Shown piece by piece: positions 1 to 7,215 of a stretch of 11,821 nt of DNA (positions are counted from its first letter, which is position 1; every line of letters begins with the position of its first letter). This stretch comes from Deltaproteobacteria bacterium (lineage in GTDB: Bacteria; Desulfobacterota; Desulfobacteria; Desulfobacterales; Desulfatirhabdiaceae). The stretch is taken from assembly GCA_021778975.1 (NCBI GenBank), contig JAJYBO010000068.1, forward strand, positions 1 to 11,821, in the 5' to 3' direction. Under the pieces are notes generated by a model. It saw only the letters and a list, made by a program, of their open reading frames with translations, was not told where the DNA came from and ran no database searches. The position numbers and the translations under genes are program-made.

Positions 1-703
1 TGACTTCCCGGATGGCCTCCAGGGCGTTGGCCGGATCCATCTGGTAGGTTCTGCGGTCTCCGAACTTGGGCGCCGAATCCGCGGCCTGCCGGAACGGACC
101 GTAAAATCCGGAGCAGTATTTGGCGGCATACGCCATGATCGGCACCTGAGAGAAGCCGTTGTCATCCAGGCTTTCACGGATTTCCGCCACCCGGCCGTCC
201 ATCATATCCGAAGGCGCCACCATGTCCGCGCCGGCCCTGGCGTGGGACAGCGCCGTTCTGGCCAGAAGATCGAGCGTCGCGTCATTATCAACCACATTTT
301 TTTCAACCACGCCGCAATGGCCATGATCGGTGTATTCACACAGGCAGACGTCCGTGATCACCATCAGCTCCGGAACCTTGTCCTTGACGGCTTTGACGGC
401 CTTCTGGATGATGCCGTCCTTTGCATAAGCGCTGGTGGCCAGTGCATCTTTTTTGTCGGGAATGCCGAACAGCATGACCGCCGGAATATCCAGTTTTTTG
501 ACCTCCTGACAGGTTTTAACCAGCCGGTCTATGGACAACTGATACTGACCCGGCATGGAGGCGATGGGATTCTGTACATCTCTGCCGCCGATGGCGAACA
601 GCGGCAGAATCAGGTCGCTGGTTGTCAGAACGGTTTCACGGATCATGCGGCGGAACGCTTCGTTCCGCCGGAGTCTTCGGGGACGATATTCGGGAAATAT
701 CAT
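1..703 (-). CDS. hemB: Porphobilinogen synthase (delta-aminolevulinic acid dehydratase), 3' end outside window
   Basis: HemB condenses two 5-aminolevulinate molecules into porphobilinogen, an early cytoplasmic step of tetrapyrrole synthesis. The first 234 residues are visible, and the frame stays open to the window edge. The family is usually about 325 residues, so roughly 90 are missing to the left. The zinc-binding cysteine triad is present (C120, C122, C130 in DVCLCEYTDHGHCG), which marks the Zn-dependent type. The first active-site lysine, K195, lies in MAYAAKYCSGFYGPFR. The second Schiff-base lysine would lie beyond the window. The ATG at 703 is preceded by AAAGAGAG, a plausible ribosome-binding site. 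The gene starts 14 bp after the ahbC stop and is the third visible gene of the operon, consistent with co-transcription for heme or siroheme synthesis. Identity is secure from motifs across the whole visible part. Confidence 0.97.
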   Translation of the reverse strand, partial: MIFPEYRPRRLRRNEAFRRMIRETVLTTSDLILPLFAIGGRDVQNPIASMPGQYQLSIDRLVKTCQEVKKLDIPAVMLFGIPDKKDALATSAYAKDGIIQKAVKAVKDKVPELMVITDVCLCEYTDHGHCGVVEKNVVDNDATLDLLARTALSHARAGADMVAPSDMMDGRVAEIRESLDDNGFSQVPIMAYAAKYCSGFYGPFRQAADSAPKFGDRRTYQMDPANALEAIREV

Positions 704-717
704 GGCGGTCTCTCTTT

Positions 718-1896
718 TTATCGTATTTCATCATCGGTTAAGTAGCAGGCGGGATCCGGCGCCCAGATGTCTCCGGACACCGCTTCCGCGCGGACCCTGA
801 AATTACCGGCGCAGATATCCAGCCAGTGGCACGTGGCGCAGCGGCCTTTGACGTAACGCTTCTTGTCCTTGAGCTGCATCATGAGCGGGTCGGAAAAATC
901 GGACCATATTTCGGAAAACGGCCTCTGCCGGACATTTCCGAAACTGTGGTGACGCCAGAACTGGTCGGCGTGAACCTGACCGTCCCAACTGACGCACCCG
1001 ATGCCTCTTCCCGAACTGTTGCCTTCATTCATTTTCAGAAGTTCCAGAACATCGCGGGCGCGTTCGGGGTTTTCCCCCAGAAGCCGCAGATAGACATAGG
1101 GGCCGTCCGCGTGATTGTCAACGGTCAGTATCTCTTTGGGCAATCCCCTGTCAAAAAGCCGGCGGGTTTCATCCATGATCAGATCAACGATGGCGCGGGT
1201 TTCTTCATGGCTGGAATCTTCGGCGACCAGCCTGGAGCCGCGGCCTGCATAGACCAGATGGTAAAAGCAGGCTCTCGGAATGTTCATGGTTTCAAGGAGA
1301 CTGAAAATTCCGGGGATTTCGCTTGCGTTTACCTTGTTGATGGTGAATCGCAGCCCCACCTTGATGCCGGCGTCCTGGCAATTCCGGATTCCGGCCAAGG
1401 CGGCCTGAAATGCCCCGGTGACGCCCCGGAACCGGTCGTGGATAGGCTCCATGCCGTCCAGACTGATGCCGACATAAGACAAGCCGATGGCTTTGAGGGT
1501 TCTGGCGATTTCCGGGGTGATCAGCGTGCCGTTGGTGGAAATAACGGCTCTCATGCCTTTTTGCACCGCGTATTCGGCCAGGTCCGGCAGGTCTTTACGC
1601 ATCAGAGGCTCACCGCCGGAAAACAGAATGACCGGCGATCCGAAGCCCGCCAGATCATCAATCAGCGCCATGCCTTCGGCGGTGGTCAGTTCATCGGCGT
1701 TGGCATGGTCTTTGGCGTGAGCGTAACAGTGAATACAGCGCAGGTTGCACTGACGGGTCATGTTCCAGACCACCACGGGTTTCTTGTCGCTTGAAAACTG
1801 CAGCAGGTGCGATGGCAGCGCGGATGATTTCCGGCCATAGCGCAGGGCGTCCGACGGTTCCACGGAACCGCAATAGAGTTTGGATATACCGATCAT
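718..1896 (-). CDS. ahbC: Radical SAM heme-biosynthesis enzyme, probable 12,18-didecarboxysiroheme deacetylase (AhbC)
   Basis: This 392-residue protein is a radical SAM enzyme with a second iron-sulfur region. The SAM cluster motif CNLRCIHC is at C50, C54 and C57, and the SAM-binding GGEP motif is at 94-97. A SPASM/NirJ-like C-terminal part holds C301, C353, C356, C362 and C384, with the typical GRCATCHWLDICAGNFRVRA stretch and the ending DPACYLTDDEI. In the alternative heme pathway, AhbC removes the two acetate side chains of 12,18-didecarboxysiroheme to give Fe-coproporphyrin III, and AhbD then makes heme. The N-terminus (MIGISKLYCG, then EPSDALRYGR) matches my recollection of AhbC rather than AhbD or NirJ, and linkage to hemB agrees. 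The paralogues are similar, so the exact step is less certain than the family. The start lies 10 bp after the upstream stop. Its GAAAG ribosome-binding site overlaps the end of the preceding gene, which suggests coupled translation. Confidence 0.8.
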   Translation of the reverse strand: MIGISKLYCGSVEPSDALRYGRKSSALPSHLLQFSSDKKPVVVWNMTRQCNLRCIHCYAHAKDHANADELTTAEGMALIDDLAGFGSPVILFSGGEPLMRKDLPDLAEYAVQKGMRAVISTNGTLITPEIARTLKAIGLSYVGISLDGMEPIHDRFRGVTGAFQAALAGIRNCQDAGIKVGLRFTINKVNASEIPGIFSLLETMNIPRACFYHLVYAGRGSRLVAEDSSHEETRAIVDLIMDETRRLFDRGLPKEILTVDNHADGPYVYLRLLGENPERARDVLELLKMNEGNSSGRGIGCVSWDGQVHADQFWRHHSFGNVRQRPFSEIWSDFSDPLMMQLKDKKRYVKGRCATCHWLDICAGNFRVRAEAVSGDIWAPDPACYLTDDEIR

Positions 1897-1906
1897 GAAA
1901 CGTCTT

Positions 1907-3697
1907 TCATTTTACAGAGGGTTCGGGTAACGAAAATTCGGGCTGGGCGGGAACGGCCCGATATTTTTCGGTGATCAGCGAGCTGATGAAGGATTCGGGC
2001 CCCAACAGGGCCTTTCGGGTGATGAAAAAGCGGTTCTTTCCGATTTTCTCCCGCACCAGTTTAAGTCCCAGTTCGAAATCCACGGAAAGCCGCCGTTCAA
2101 AATCCTCGATACGCACCGCAGGGTTCGCCAACTGTTCGATGATGAAATCAATGGCGTCGTCTTCAAGCACGATATTGATATCGTGCTTCTTGTAAAACGA
2201 AAGCTCCATCTTTTTAACCTCATCGTAGAACGATTTGACCTTCTGAAGGACGCGGCCCACGTCCATCACGTTTCTGGAATAAAACGCGGCCACGATATCC
2301 ATCCGCGACGGGGTCAGGGTCAGGCTGTACTTATCGGAAAGCCGTTTGCGGTTCAGGTGCAGATACGTCTTGATATGATCGCGCTCCAGCCTTTCCAGGC
2401 GGTCATATTCATTTTCCTGAACCTGTTTGGCATCCGGATTCAGCAATTCCGCCAGGGCGGCTTCCGGAGATTCGATGACCGGCGACGTTACCGGAAACTT
2501 TGTAACGGAAGCCGATGGCAGATGGCGTTCAAAAAGCAGCAGCGCCCGTTCGACAGCACTGATCAACCCTCTGGCGCCGGTGTTTTCGTTGAAAGCGTTT
2601 TTCGCCAGGGTTTTTAGCACCGGATCGTCAAATTTGATCCGGATGCCATAAGCCGCAAAATCGAGTTTTTTGCCCAGAATCACCGGATTGTTGGGATTTT
2701 TCAGAATTTCAAACAAATCGTCTTCCGTCAACCTTTCAAAAACGGCCCGCACCGGAAGCCGACCGATGAATTCGGATTCAAAACCGAATTCCACCAGATC
2801 TTCAGACTTGACCTGAGACAGGGTGTCCTGCCGCTCATTGTGGTTCTGGATATCCGCGCCGAAACCGATATTCTGGCGGGTGATCCGGCGTTTGATGATT
2901 TCGGGCAGATCGGAAAACGCGCCGCTCATGATGAACAGAATATAACGGGTGTTGATGGTTCGTTTATCGCGGCTTCCGGTTTTCCGGAATCGCTCGATCT
3001 CCTGAAGCATGGAAATGGGGTCGTGCGGCACCTTCAGATCCACTTCGGTTTCTTCCATCGGCTTTAAGAGCGCCCGCTGCACGCCGGTGCGGGAAACATC
3101 CGCGCCAATCATGTTTTTGCTGCCGGCGATCTTATCAATTTCGTCAATATAGACAATGCCGTACTGGGCAAGTTCGATGTCGTCACCGGCTTCCCGCACC
3201 AGATCGCGCACCAGGTCTTCCACATCACCGCCCACGTAGCCGGTTTCGCTGAATTTCGTCGCGTCTCCCTTGACGAACGGAACCCCGATTTTCTTGGCGA
3301 TCAGCCGAATGAGATATGTCTTGCCGACGCCGGTCGGGCCGATCATGAGAACGTTGTTCTTGATGCCGCCGACCAGATCGCCGGTGTCATCGCCGGTATT
3401 GCGGGTATGCTGAACGCGGTTGAAATGCGTGCATATTTTGGTCGCCAGCACTTCTTTGGCGTGATCCTGCCGAACGATATACTGATCCAGATAGGCGATC
3501 AGGTCTTCCGGTTTCATGTCGAAATGAAACAGGTCATCGGGCATGGATGTTTTACCGGAAGCATCTGCGACGGTTTCCGGCTGGATGATTTCTTGGGACA
3601 CCATTTTAACGGCGCCGCCGAATTTCTTTGACAGAAACTCGCCGATTTCTTTTTCAATCTCTTCGGGTCTGGGTATTGTTTCGTCTGATATTTCCAT
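1907..3697 (-). CDS. ClpX-like AAA+ ATPase lacking the zinc-binding domain, with a C-terminal extension
   Basis: This 596-residue AAA+ protein most resembles ClpX, the unfoldase of the ClpXP protease. Walker A is GPTGVGKT (120-127), Walker B is IVYIDEID (181-188), the pore loop is GYVG (153-156), the arginine finger is R313 in EFIGRLP, and sensor 2 is GARGL (374-378). NIGFGADI (276-283) retains the IGF motif with which ClpX docks on ClpP. Several things differ from ClpX. There is no four-cysteine zinc domain at the N-terminus, which is instead an acidic stretch of about 55 residues. The segment equivalent to the RKH substrate loop (about 224-250) is longer and lacks RKH. About 190 charged residues follow the ClpX-like small domain (about 400-596). 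An in-frame stop lies 9 nt before the ATG, so this is the first possible ATG; its ribosome-binding site is weak. It is the first gene of the heme operon, 10 bp before ahbC. Function is unknown; a protease or remodelling partner acting on heme enzymes is inference. Confidence 0.9.
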   Translation of the reverse strand: MEISDETIPRPEEIEKEIGEFLSKKFGGAVKMVSQEIIQPETVADASGKTSMPDDLFHFDMKPEDLIAYLDQYIVRQDHAKEVLATKICTHFNRVQHTRNTGDDTGDLVGGIKNNVLMIGPTGVGKTYLIRLIAKKIGVPFVKGDATKFSETGYVGGDVEDLVRDLVREAGDDIELAQYGIVYIDEIDKIAGSKNMIGADVSRTGVQRALLKPMEETEVDLKVPHDPISMLQEIERFRKTGSRDKRTINTRYILFIMSGAFSDLPEIIKRRITRQNIGFGADIQNHNERQDTLSQVKSEDLVEFGFESEFIGRLPVRAVFERLTEDDLFEILKNPNNPVILGKKLDFAAYGIRIKFDDPVLKTLAKNAFNENTGARGLISAVERALLLFERHLPSASVTKFPVTSPVIESPEAALAELLNPDAKQVQENEYDRLERLERDHIKTYLHLNRKRLSDKYSLTLTPSRMDIVAAFYSRNVMDVGRVLQKVKSFYDEVKKMELSFYKKHDINIVLEDDAIDFIIEQLANPAVRIEDFERRLSVDFELGLKLVREKIGKNRFFITRKALLGPESFISSLITEKYRAVPAQPEFSLPEPSVK

Positions 3698-3889
3698 AAT
3701 GCGCCATCATCATCGATGGATTTTCAGCAACGTCTGATCATCGCGTCGAGCCCCGGCCTCTCGTCATGGCGGCGTATCCAGAAACGGTACGCTGTCGGAG
3801 GTGAAACGGGCGCGCTTTGATCCTGAAATTTCTGCATTGCCATCTGCGTTTTGATTGGTTGAAAAACGTATACGCCACATCAGACTGGC

Positions 3890-3918
3890 ACTATAATCAT
3901 GTCATAACCAAAAAGCAA
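3890..3918 (-). promoter_or_regulatory. Candidate sigma70-type promoter for the ClpX-like/ahbC/hemB operon
   Basis: Read on the minus strand, TTGCTT (3918-3913) is followed after exactly 17 bp by TATAGT (3895-3890). The -10 matches five of six consensus bases and the -35 only three. It would give a leader of about 185 nt before the ATG at 3697. The weak -35 means an activator may be needed, or that the real promoter lies elsewhere in the region. Confidence 0.3.
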
Positions 3919-3963
3919 GTTGCCCTCCACACCATGCTTCATCCGGAACGGAATGTTGCGAAA

Positions 3964-3992
3964 TTGACAAATCCCGTCAGTACCGGTATAGA
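3964..3992 (+). promoter_or_regulatory. Candidate sigma70 promoter for the acyl-CoA synthetase gene
   Basis: A perfect TTGACA -35 box (3964-3969), a 17-bp spacer and TATAGA (3987-3992, four of six consensus) form a convincing promoter. Transcription would begin near 3999, giving a leader of about 105 nt before the GTG at 4105. This position lies inside the upward extension of the longest open frame, and so supports the shorter coding sequence. Confidence 0.55.
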
Positions 3993-4036
3993 CTGTTCCA
4001 GACAGGATGCGGCGCGGAAGGTCCGTAACCGGTCAT

Positions 4037-4055
4037 CGCGGCGGCCTTTGCCGCG
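4037..4055 (+). other. GC-rich hairpin in the synthetase leader
   Basis: CGCGGC (4037-4042) pairs with GCCGCG (4050-4055) around a 7-nt loop, about 50 nt before the GTG start and downstream of the predicted transcription start. No run of T follows, only CCTTTCGTTCTT, so an intrinsic terminator is unlikely. It could stabilise the mRNA leader or be incidental. Confidence 0.4.
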
Positions 4056-4104
4056 CCTTTCGTTCTTGGCGATACCCCCTAAAAATACAGGAGAATATCA
4101 ATTC

Positions 4105-6276
4105 GTGGAACTCCTCGATCACGCTTTATCCATCGGCAGACATGCCCTGAATGAACATGAATCCAAAACACTGCTGGCTGGCTTCGGTGTCCCGACGGTT
4201 CTGGAAAAAACAGCGGTGACTATCGAAGATGCCGTCAGCGCCGCTGAAACCATCGGTTTTCCCGTCGTCGTCAAGGCGCTGGGAGCCACGCTGCTCCATA
4301 AAACGGAGCGGGGGCTGGTGCAGGTCAATCTGACCACCGCCGAAATGGTCAGGGAAACCGCCGCCGCAATGGCCGCTGAAACCGGATCGGAACTTGAAGG
4401 TTTTCTGGTGCAGCCGTTCGTTAAGGCTAAACGGGAACTGGTGGCCGGTTTTTTTCGGGATGTCCAGTTCGGCCCTGTCGTGATGCTGGGGCTTGGTGGG
4501 ATTTTCACCGAAGCCCTCTCGGATGTTACGTTCCGCGTAGCGCCCCTGACGGAGGCGGACGCCACGGAAATGATCGGTGAGATCAAGGCCCAAAAACTGC
4601 TGGGAGCGTTCAGAGGCGAGGCCGCCGCGGATACCGGCGCCATCGTTCGCACGCTGACGGGGCTGTCACGGCTGGCGCTGGCGCATTCTCAAATCTCTGA
4701 GGTGGATATCAACCCGCTGCTGATAGGGCCGGACGGCGGTGTTTGCGCGGTGGACGCCCTGGTCGTCTTGAAGAAAGACGCCGAAGAGCCGCATGTTTTC
4801 AAGCCGCCTGTCGACCCGCACGCGATCGGCGCCCTGTTTTATCCGCATTCCATCGCTTTTGTCGGGGTTTCCGGAATGATCGGCAAATGGGGGCACATGC
4901 TGCTGACCAACACCGTCAGCCGGGGATATTCCGGTGACATTTATCTGGTCAATCCCAAAGGCGGCGTGATCGCAGGCCGCCCGGTGTTCCGGTCGGTCGG
5001 TGAAATTCCGGGGAAAGTGGATCTGGCGGTGGTGACGGTGCCGGCAAAGTCGGTGCTGGAGCTGATCCCCCAGTTCAGGGCCAAGGGCATTGCGCGGATG
5101 TTGCTGATTACCTCCGGCTTTGCGGAAACCGGCGCATCCGGGAAAATTCTGGAAGACGAGCTGGTGCGGGAGGCCAGGGAAGCTGGTATCATCCTGATCG
5201 GTCCCAATACCATGGGCATCTGCAATCCGCATATCCGTTTTTACTGCACCGGAAGTCATGTGTGGCCGGAACCCGGCTCCACGGCCGTCGTGGCGCAGTC
5301 CGGCAACATGGGCACGCAGCTTCTGGCGTTTGCCGAGCAGCAGGGGATCGGCATCCGGGCTTTCAGCGGATCGGGAAACGAGGCCATGGTCACGATCGAA
5401 GATTATGTGGACGCTTTTGAAGTTGATGAGCTGACCCGCACGGTGATGCTCTATGTGGAAAGCGTCAAGAATGGACGCCGTTTTCTGGAAAGCTGCCGCC
5501 GTGTCAGCAAAAAGAAGCCCATCGTTTTACTCAAAGGCGGCCAGAGCCAGGCGGGCAACCGGGCGGCGGCCAGCCATACCGGCGCCCTCGGATCGGACGC
5601 CCGGATTTTCGATGCGGTCTGCCGTCAGGCGGGTATTGTCAAGGTGGGGCGCTCCATGGACCTGCTCGATCTGTCCGCGGCGTTTTCTTCGTTGCCGCTG
5701 CCCCGCGGCAACCGGGTGGCCATCATGACGCTTGGCGGCGGCTGGGGCGTGGTCACTGCGGACTTGTGTTCGGAATATCATATTACGGTGCCGGAACTTC
5801 CCGAAGCGTTGATCCGTGATATGGACGCCATTCTGCCGCCGTACTGGAGCCGCTCCAATCCGGTGGATATCGTCGGTGAAAACGACATGTCCATTCCCCT
5901 TAAAATCATGGAATCCCTGATGCACTGGGATGGCTGTGATGCGGTGATCAATCTGGGGATCATGGGCCGGCGGATTCTGGTCAACAAACTCATCGAGTCG
6001 GTGATCAAAGCCGATCCAACCTATACGCCGGAAATTCTGGCCGCCATGAACCAGGACCTGCTCAACTTTGACGCCGAATACGTCCGGCGCATCATCCGTC
6101 TGATGGAAACCTGTGAAAAACCCGTTTTCGGCGTCAGTCTGCTGAGGGATTATCAGGACAAGACCGTTTGCAGCATTCCGGACGCCCGATATAAGGCCGT
6201 GTTTTATGAAAGTCCTGAGCGGGCCGTGAAGGCGTTTTCCCGCATGGTGGAATACCGGAAATTTCTGGAGCGCTGA
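4105..6276 (+). CDS. ADP-forming acyl-CoA (acetyl-CoA) synthetase, fused beta-alpha form
   Basis: The 723-residue protein belongs to the NDP-forming acyl-CoA synthetase family, which interconverts acyl-CoA + ADP + Pi and acid + CoA + ATP. Residues about 10-224 form an ATP-grasp domain (ATP-grasp_5 type) with the HKTE histidine at H65. Residues about 238-370 form a CoA-binding Rossmann domain (FVGVSGMIGKWG, then LVNPKGG). Residues about 390-723 are succinyl-CoA-ligase-like, with E452 in YVESVKNG and the phospho-accepting histidine H491 in ASHTGALGSD. Both histidines used in phosphoryl relay are therefore present. The ATP-grasp half comes first, opposite to the common CoA-binding-first fusions. 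I chose GTG 4105: it follows AGGAG (spacing 11 nt), sits at the natural start of the ATP-grasp domain, and lies after a good promoter. The longest frame begins at ATG 3817. The acid substrate cannot be read from sequence; acetate, propionate, branched-chain and aryl acids are all used in this family. Confidence 0.92.
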   Translation: MELLDHALSIGRHALNEHESKTLLAGFGVPTVLEKTAVTIEDAVSAAETIGFPVVVKALGATLLHKTERGLVQVNLTTAEMVRETAAAMAAETGSELEGFLVQPFVKAKRELVAGFFRDVQFGPVVMLGLGGIFTEALSDVTFRVAPLTEADATEMIGEIKAQKLLGAFRGEAAADTGAIVRTLTGLSRLALAHSQISEVDINPLLIGPDGGVCAVDALVVLKKDAEEPHVFKPPVDPHAIGALFYPHSIAFVGVSGMIGKWGHMLLTNTVSRGYSGDIYLVNPKGGVIAGRPVFRSVGEIPGKVDLAVVTVPAKSVLELIPQFRAKGIARMLLITSGFAETGASGKILEDELVREAREAGIILIGPNTMGICNPHIRFYCTGSHVWPEPGSTAVVAQSGNMGTQLLAFAEQQGIGIRAFSGSGNEAMVTIEDYVDAFEVDELTRTVMLYVESVKNGRRFLESCRRVSKKKPIVLLKGGQSQAGNRAAASHTGALGSDARIFDAVCRQAGIVKVGRSMDLLDLSAAFSSLPLPRGNRVAIMTLGGGWGVVTADLCSEYHITVPELPEALIRDMDAILPPYWSRSNPVDIVGENDMSIPLKIMESLMHWDGCDAVINLGIMGRRILVNKLIESVIKADPTYTPEILAAMNQDLLNFDAEYVRRIIRLMETCEKPVFGVSLLRDYQDKTVCSIPDARYKAVFYESPERAVKAFSRMVEYRKFLER

Positions 6277-6303
6277 CGGGATCCGGTCTGGCCGGCCCTC
6301 GTC
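6275..6303. terminator. Hairpin bridging two convergent stop codons, possible bidirectional terminator
   Basis: The 29 nt from 6275 to 6303 can fold into two 12-nt arms around a 5-nt loop (TCTGG). Ten of the 12 positions pair (one G-U), with an internal two-base mismatch. The arms include the last two bases of the synthetase TGA and the last two of the cheR TGA. Neither direction is followed by a T tract, so it is not a classical intrinsic terminator. The placement between convergent genes still suggests a role in 3'-end formation or blocking read-through. Confidence 0.4.
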
Positions 6304-7162
6304 AATCCGCAGCATCCGTCGAATCAGTTTTTTTCCGGTAAATTTTTTCGGAATCCACCACCGGTTCGAAACAATCGGCCCATGCGGAAAACTTCAGGCT
6401 TTCCTGAGAGCCGAGACACAGAAACCCGCCGGGATGCAGGCTGTCCGCAAATAGTTTCAGCACCCGATCCTGAAGTTTCCGGGTGAAATAGATGAGAACG
6501 TTGCGGCACACGATCATGTCCATTTCGCCGAACACGCCGTCTGTCGCCAGATTGTGTTCCGCGAAATGGATGTTTTTCTTCAGTCGTTCGTCCAGTATCG
6601 CCGCATCGCGTGAGGCCGCGTAATAATCCGCAAACGACGCCTGTCCACCGGATTTCTGGTAGTTCCGGGTGTATGTCTTCATGCGATCGAGCGCGTAAGC
6701 GCCTGCTTTGGCTTTTTCGAGTATCTGAGGGTTGAAATCCGTTGCATAGAGGCGTGTTTTTTCGTAAACGCCTTCTTCGGTGAGCAGAATGGCCATCGAG
6801 TAAATCTCTTCGCCGCTGGCGCATCCGGGATGCCATATCCGGGCAAAGGCAAGTGATTTAAGCTTCGGAACAATCTTTTCCCGAACAGCTTTGTAAAACG
6901 GAGGATCCCGAAACATTTCGGTGACGTTGATGGAAAAACTCTGGCGGAGCGTCTCGAAAAATGCAGCATCATAGAGCGCCTGATGCTGCATTTCGGAAAT
7001 GCTGGAAAGACCGGACATCGTGAGCAGGTTCAGAATCCGCCGCTTGATATGAACCTCGGAATATTCTCTGAAATCGCAGCCGTATCTCAGATAGATGGCT
7101 TCCAGAAAAAGCCGCATTTCGATGTCTTCAGGACCGATCGTCGTCGGAGATTCCGTATTCAT
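6302..7162 (-). CDS. CheR-type SAM-dependent protein methyltransferase, stand-alone
   Basis: The 286-residue protein has the two-domain CheR architecture. A helical N-terminal domain (about 14-70) is followed by a SAM-dependent methyltransferase fold. Visible CheR motifs are INVTEMFRDPPFY (78-90), the SAM loop HPGCASGEEIYSMAI (111-125), the acidic SAM contact ATDFNPQILEKA (140-151), and CRNVLIYF (219-226). CheR methylates glutamates of chemoreceptors using S-adenosylmethionine, setting adaptation in chemotaxis and related pathways. No chemoreceptor, CheA, CheB or CheW gene lies nearby, so its target is unknown. There is no C-terminal TPR or PAS extension, and the length is typical of simple CheR. 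The ATG at 7162 has only a weak GGA element upstream. The gene converges with the synthetase, separated by 25 bp, and is divergent from the GYF_2-AIM24 gene. Confidence 0.92.
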   Translation of the reverse strand: MNTESPTTIGPEDIEMRLFLEAIYLRYGCDFREYSEVHIKRRILNLLTMSGLSSISEMQHQALYDAAFFETLRQSFSINVTEMFRDPPFYKAVREKIVPKLKSLAFARIWHPGCASGEEIYSMAILLTEEGVYEKTRLYATDFNPQILEKAKAGAYALDRMKTYTRNYQKSGGQASFADYYAASRDAAILDERLKKNIHFAEHNLATDGVFGEMDMIVCRNVLIYFTRKLQDRVLKLFADSLHPGGFLCLGSQESLKFSAWADCFEPVVDSEKIYRKKTDSTDAAD

Positions 7163-7201
7163 AAGGTGTCCGAATGGAGTGTGATGAAAGAAATGGTCTT
7201 G

Positions 7202-7215
7202 ATATTCATGAATAT
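7202..7215. promoter_or_regulatory. Perfect 14-bp palindrome, candidate operator
   Basis: ATATTCATGAATAT is a perfect inverted repeat with no spacer, lying between the divergent cheR and GYF_2-AIM24 genes. It overlaps by three bases the predicted cheR -10 box. A dimeric regulator bound here could block that promoter. AT-rich palindromes can also arise by chance. Confidence 0.4.

Larger units (their letters stand above)
3698..4104. other. Divergent intergenic region between the heme operon and the acyl-CoA synthetase gene
   Basis: These 407 bp separate two divergent transcription units. A plus-strand open frame extends the synthetase upstream to 3817, but the 96 extra residues (rich in H, R and N) resemble no domain and precede a well-placed start, so I treat the stretch as non-coding. 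It contains a strong candidate promoter facing right (3964-3992), a weaker one facing left (3890-3918) and a GC-rich hairpin (4037-4055). I see no tRNA, riboswitch or insertion-sequence signature. A T-box or heme-responsive element was looked for by eye and not recognised. Confidence 0.7.

Noticed and set aside
242..745. Plus-strand open frame of 167 codons opposite hemB
   Set aside because: It mirrors the conserved HemB active-site region, which is the real coding strand.
826..1794. Plus-strand open frame of 322 codons opposite ahbC
   Set aside because: It is fully antisense to a gene with intact radical SAM motifs, shows no domain, and arises from codon bias in GC-rich DNA.
3892..3897. Perfect TATAAT on the plus strand as a second rightward promoter
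   Set aside because: No acceptable -35 lies 15-19 bp upstream and there is no extended -10 TGn, whereas 3964-3992 has both boxes at 17 bp.
3886..3901. TGGCAC as a sigma54 promoter element
   Set aside because: The matching TTGC-type -12 element is missing at the required distance.
5527..6315. Minus-strand open frame of 262 codons opposite the acyl-CoA synthetase
   Set aside because: It is antisense to the conserved catalytic part of the synthetase and crosses the convergent boundary into cheR; no protein features.
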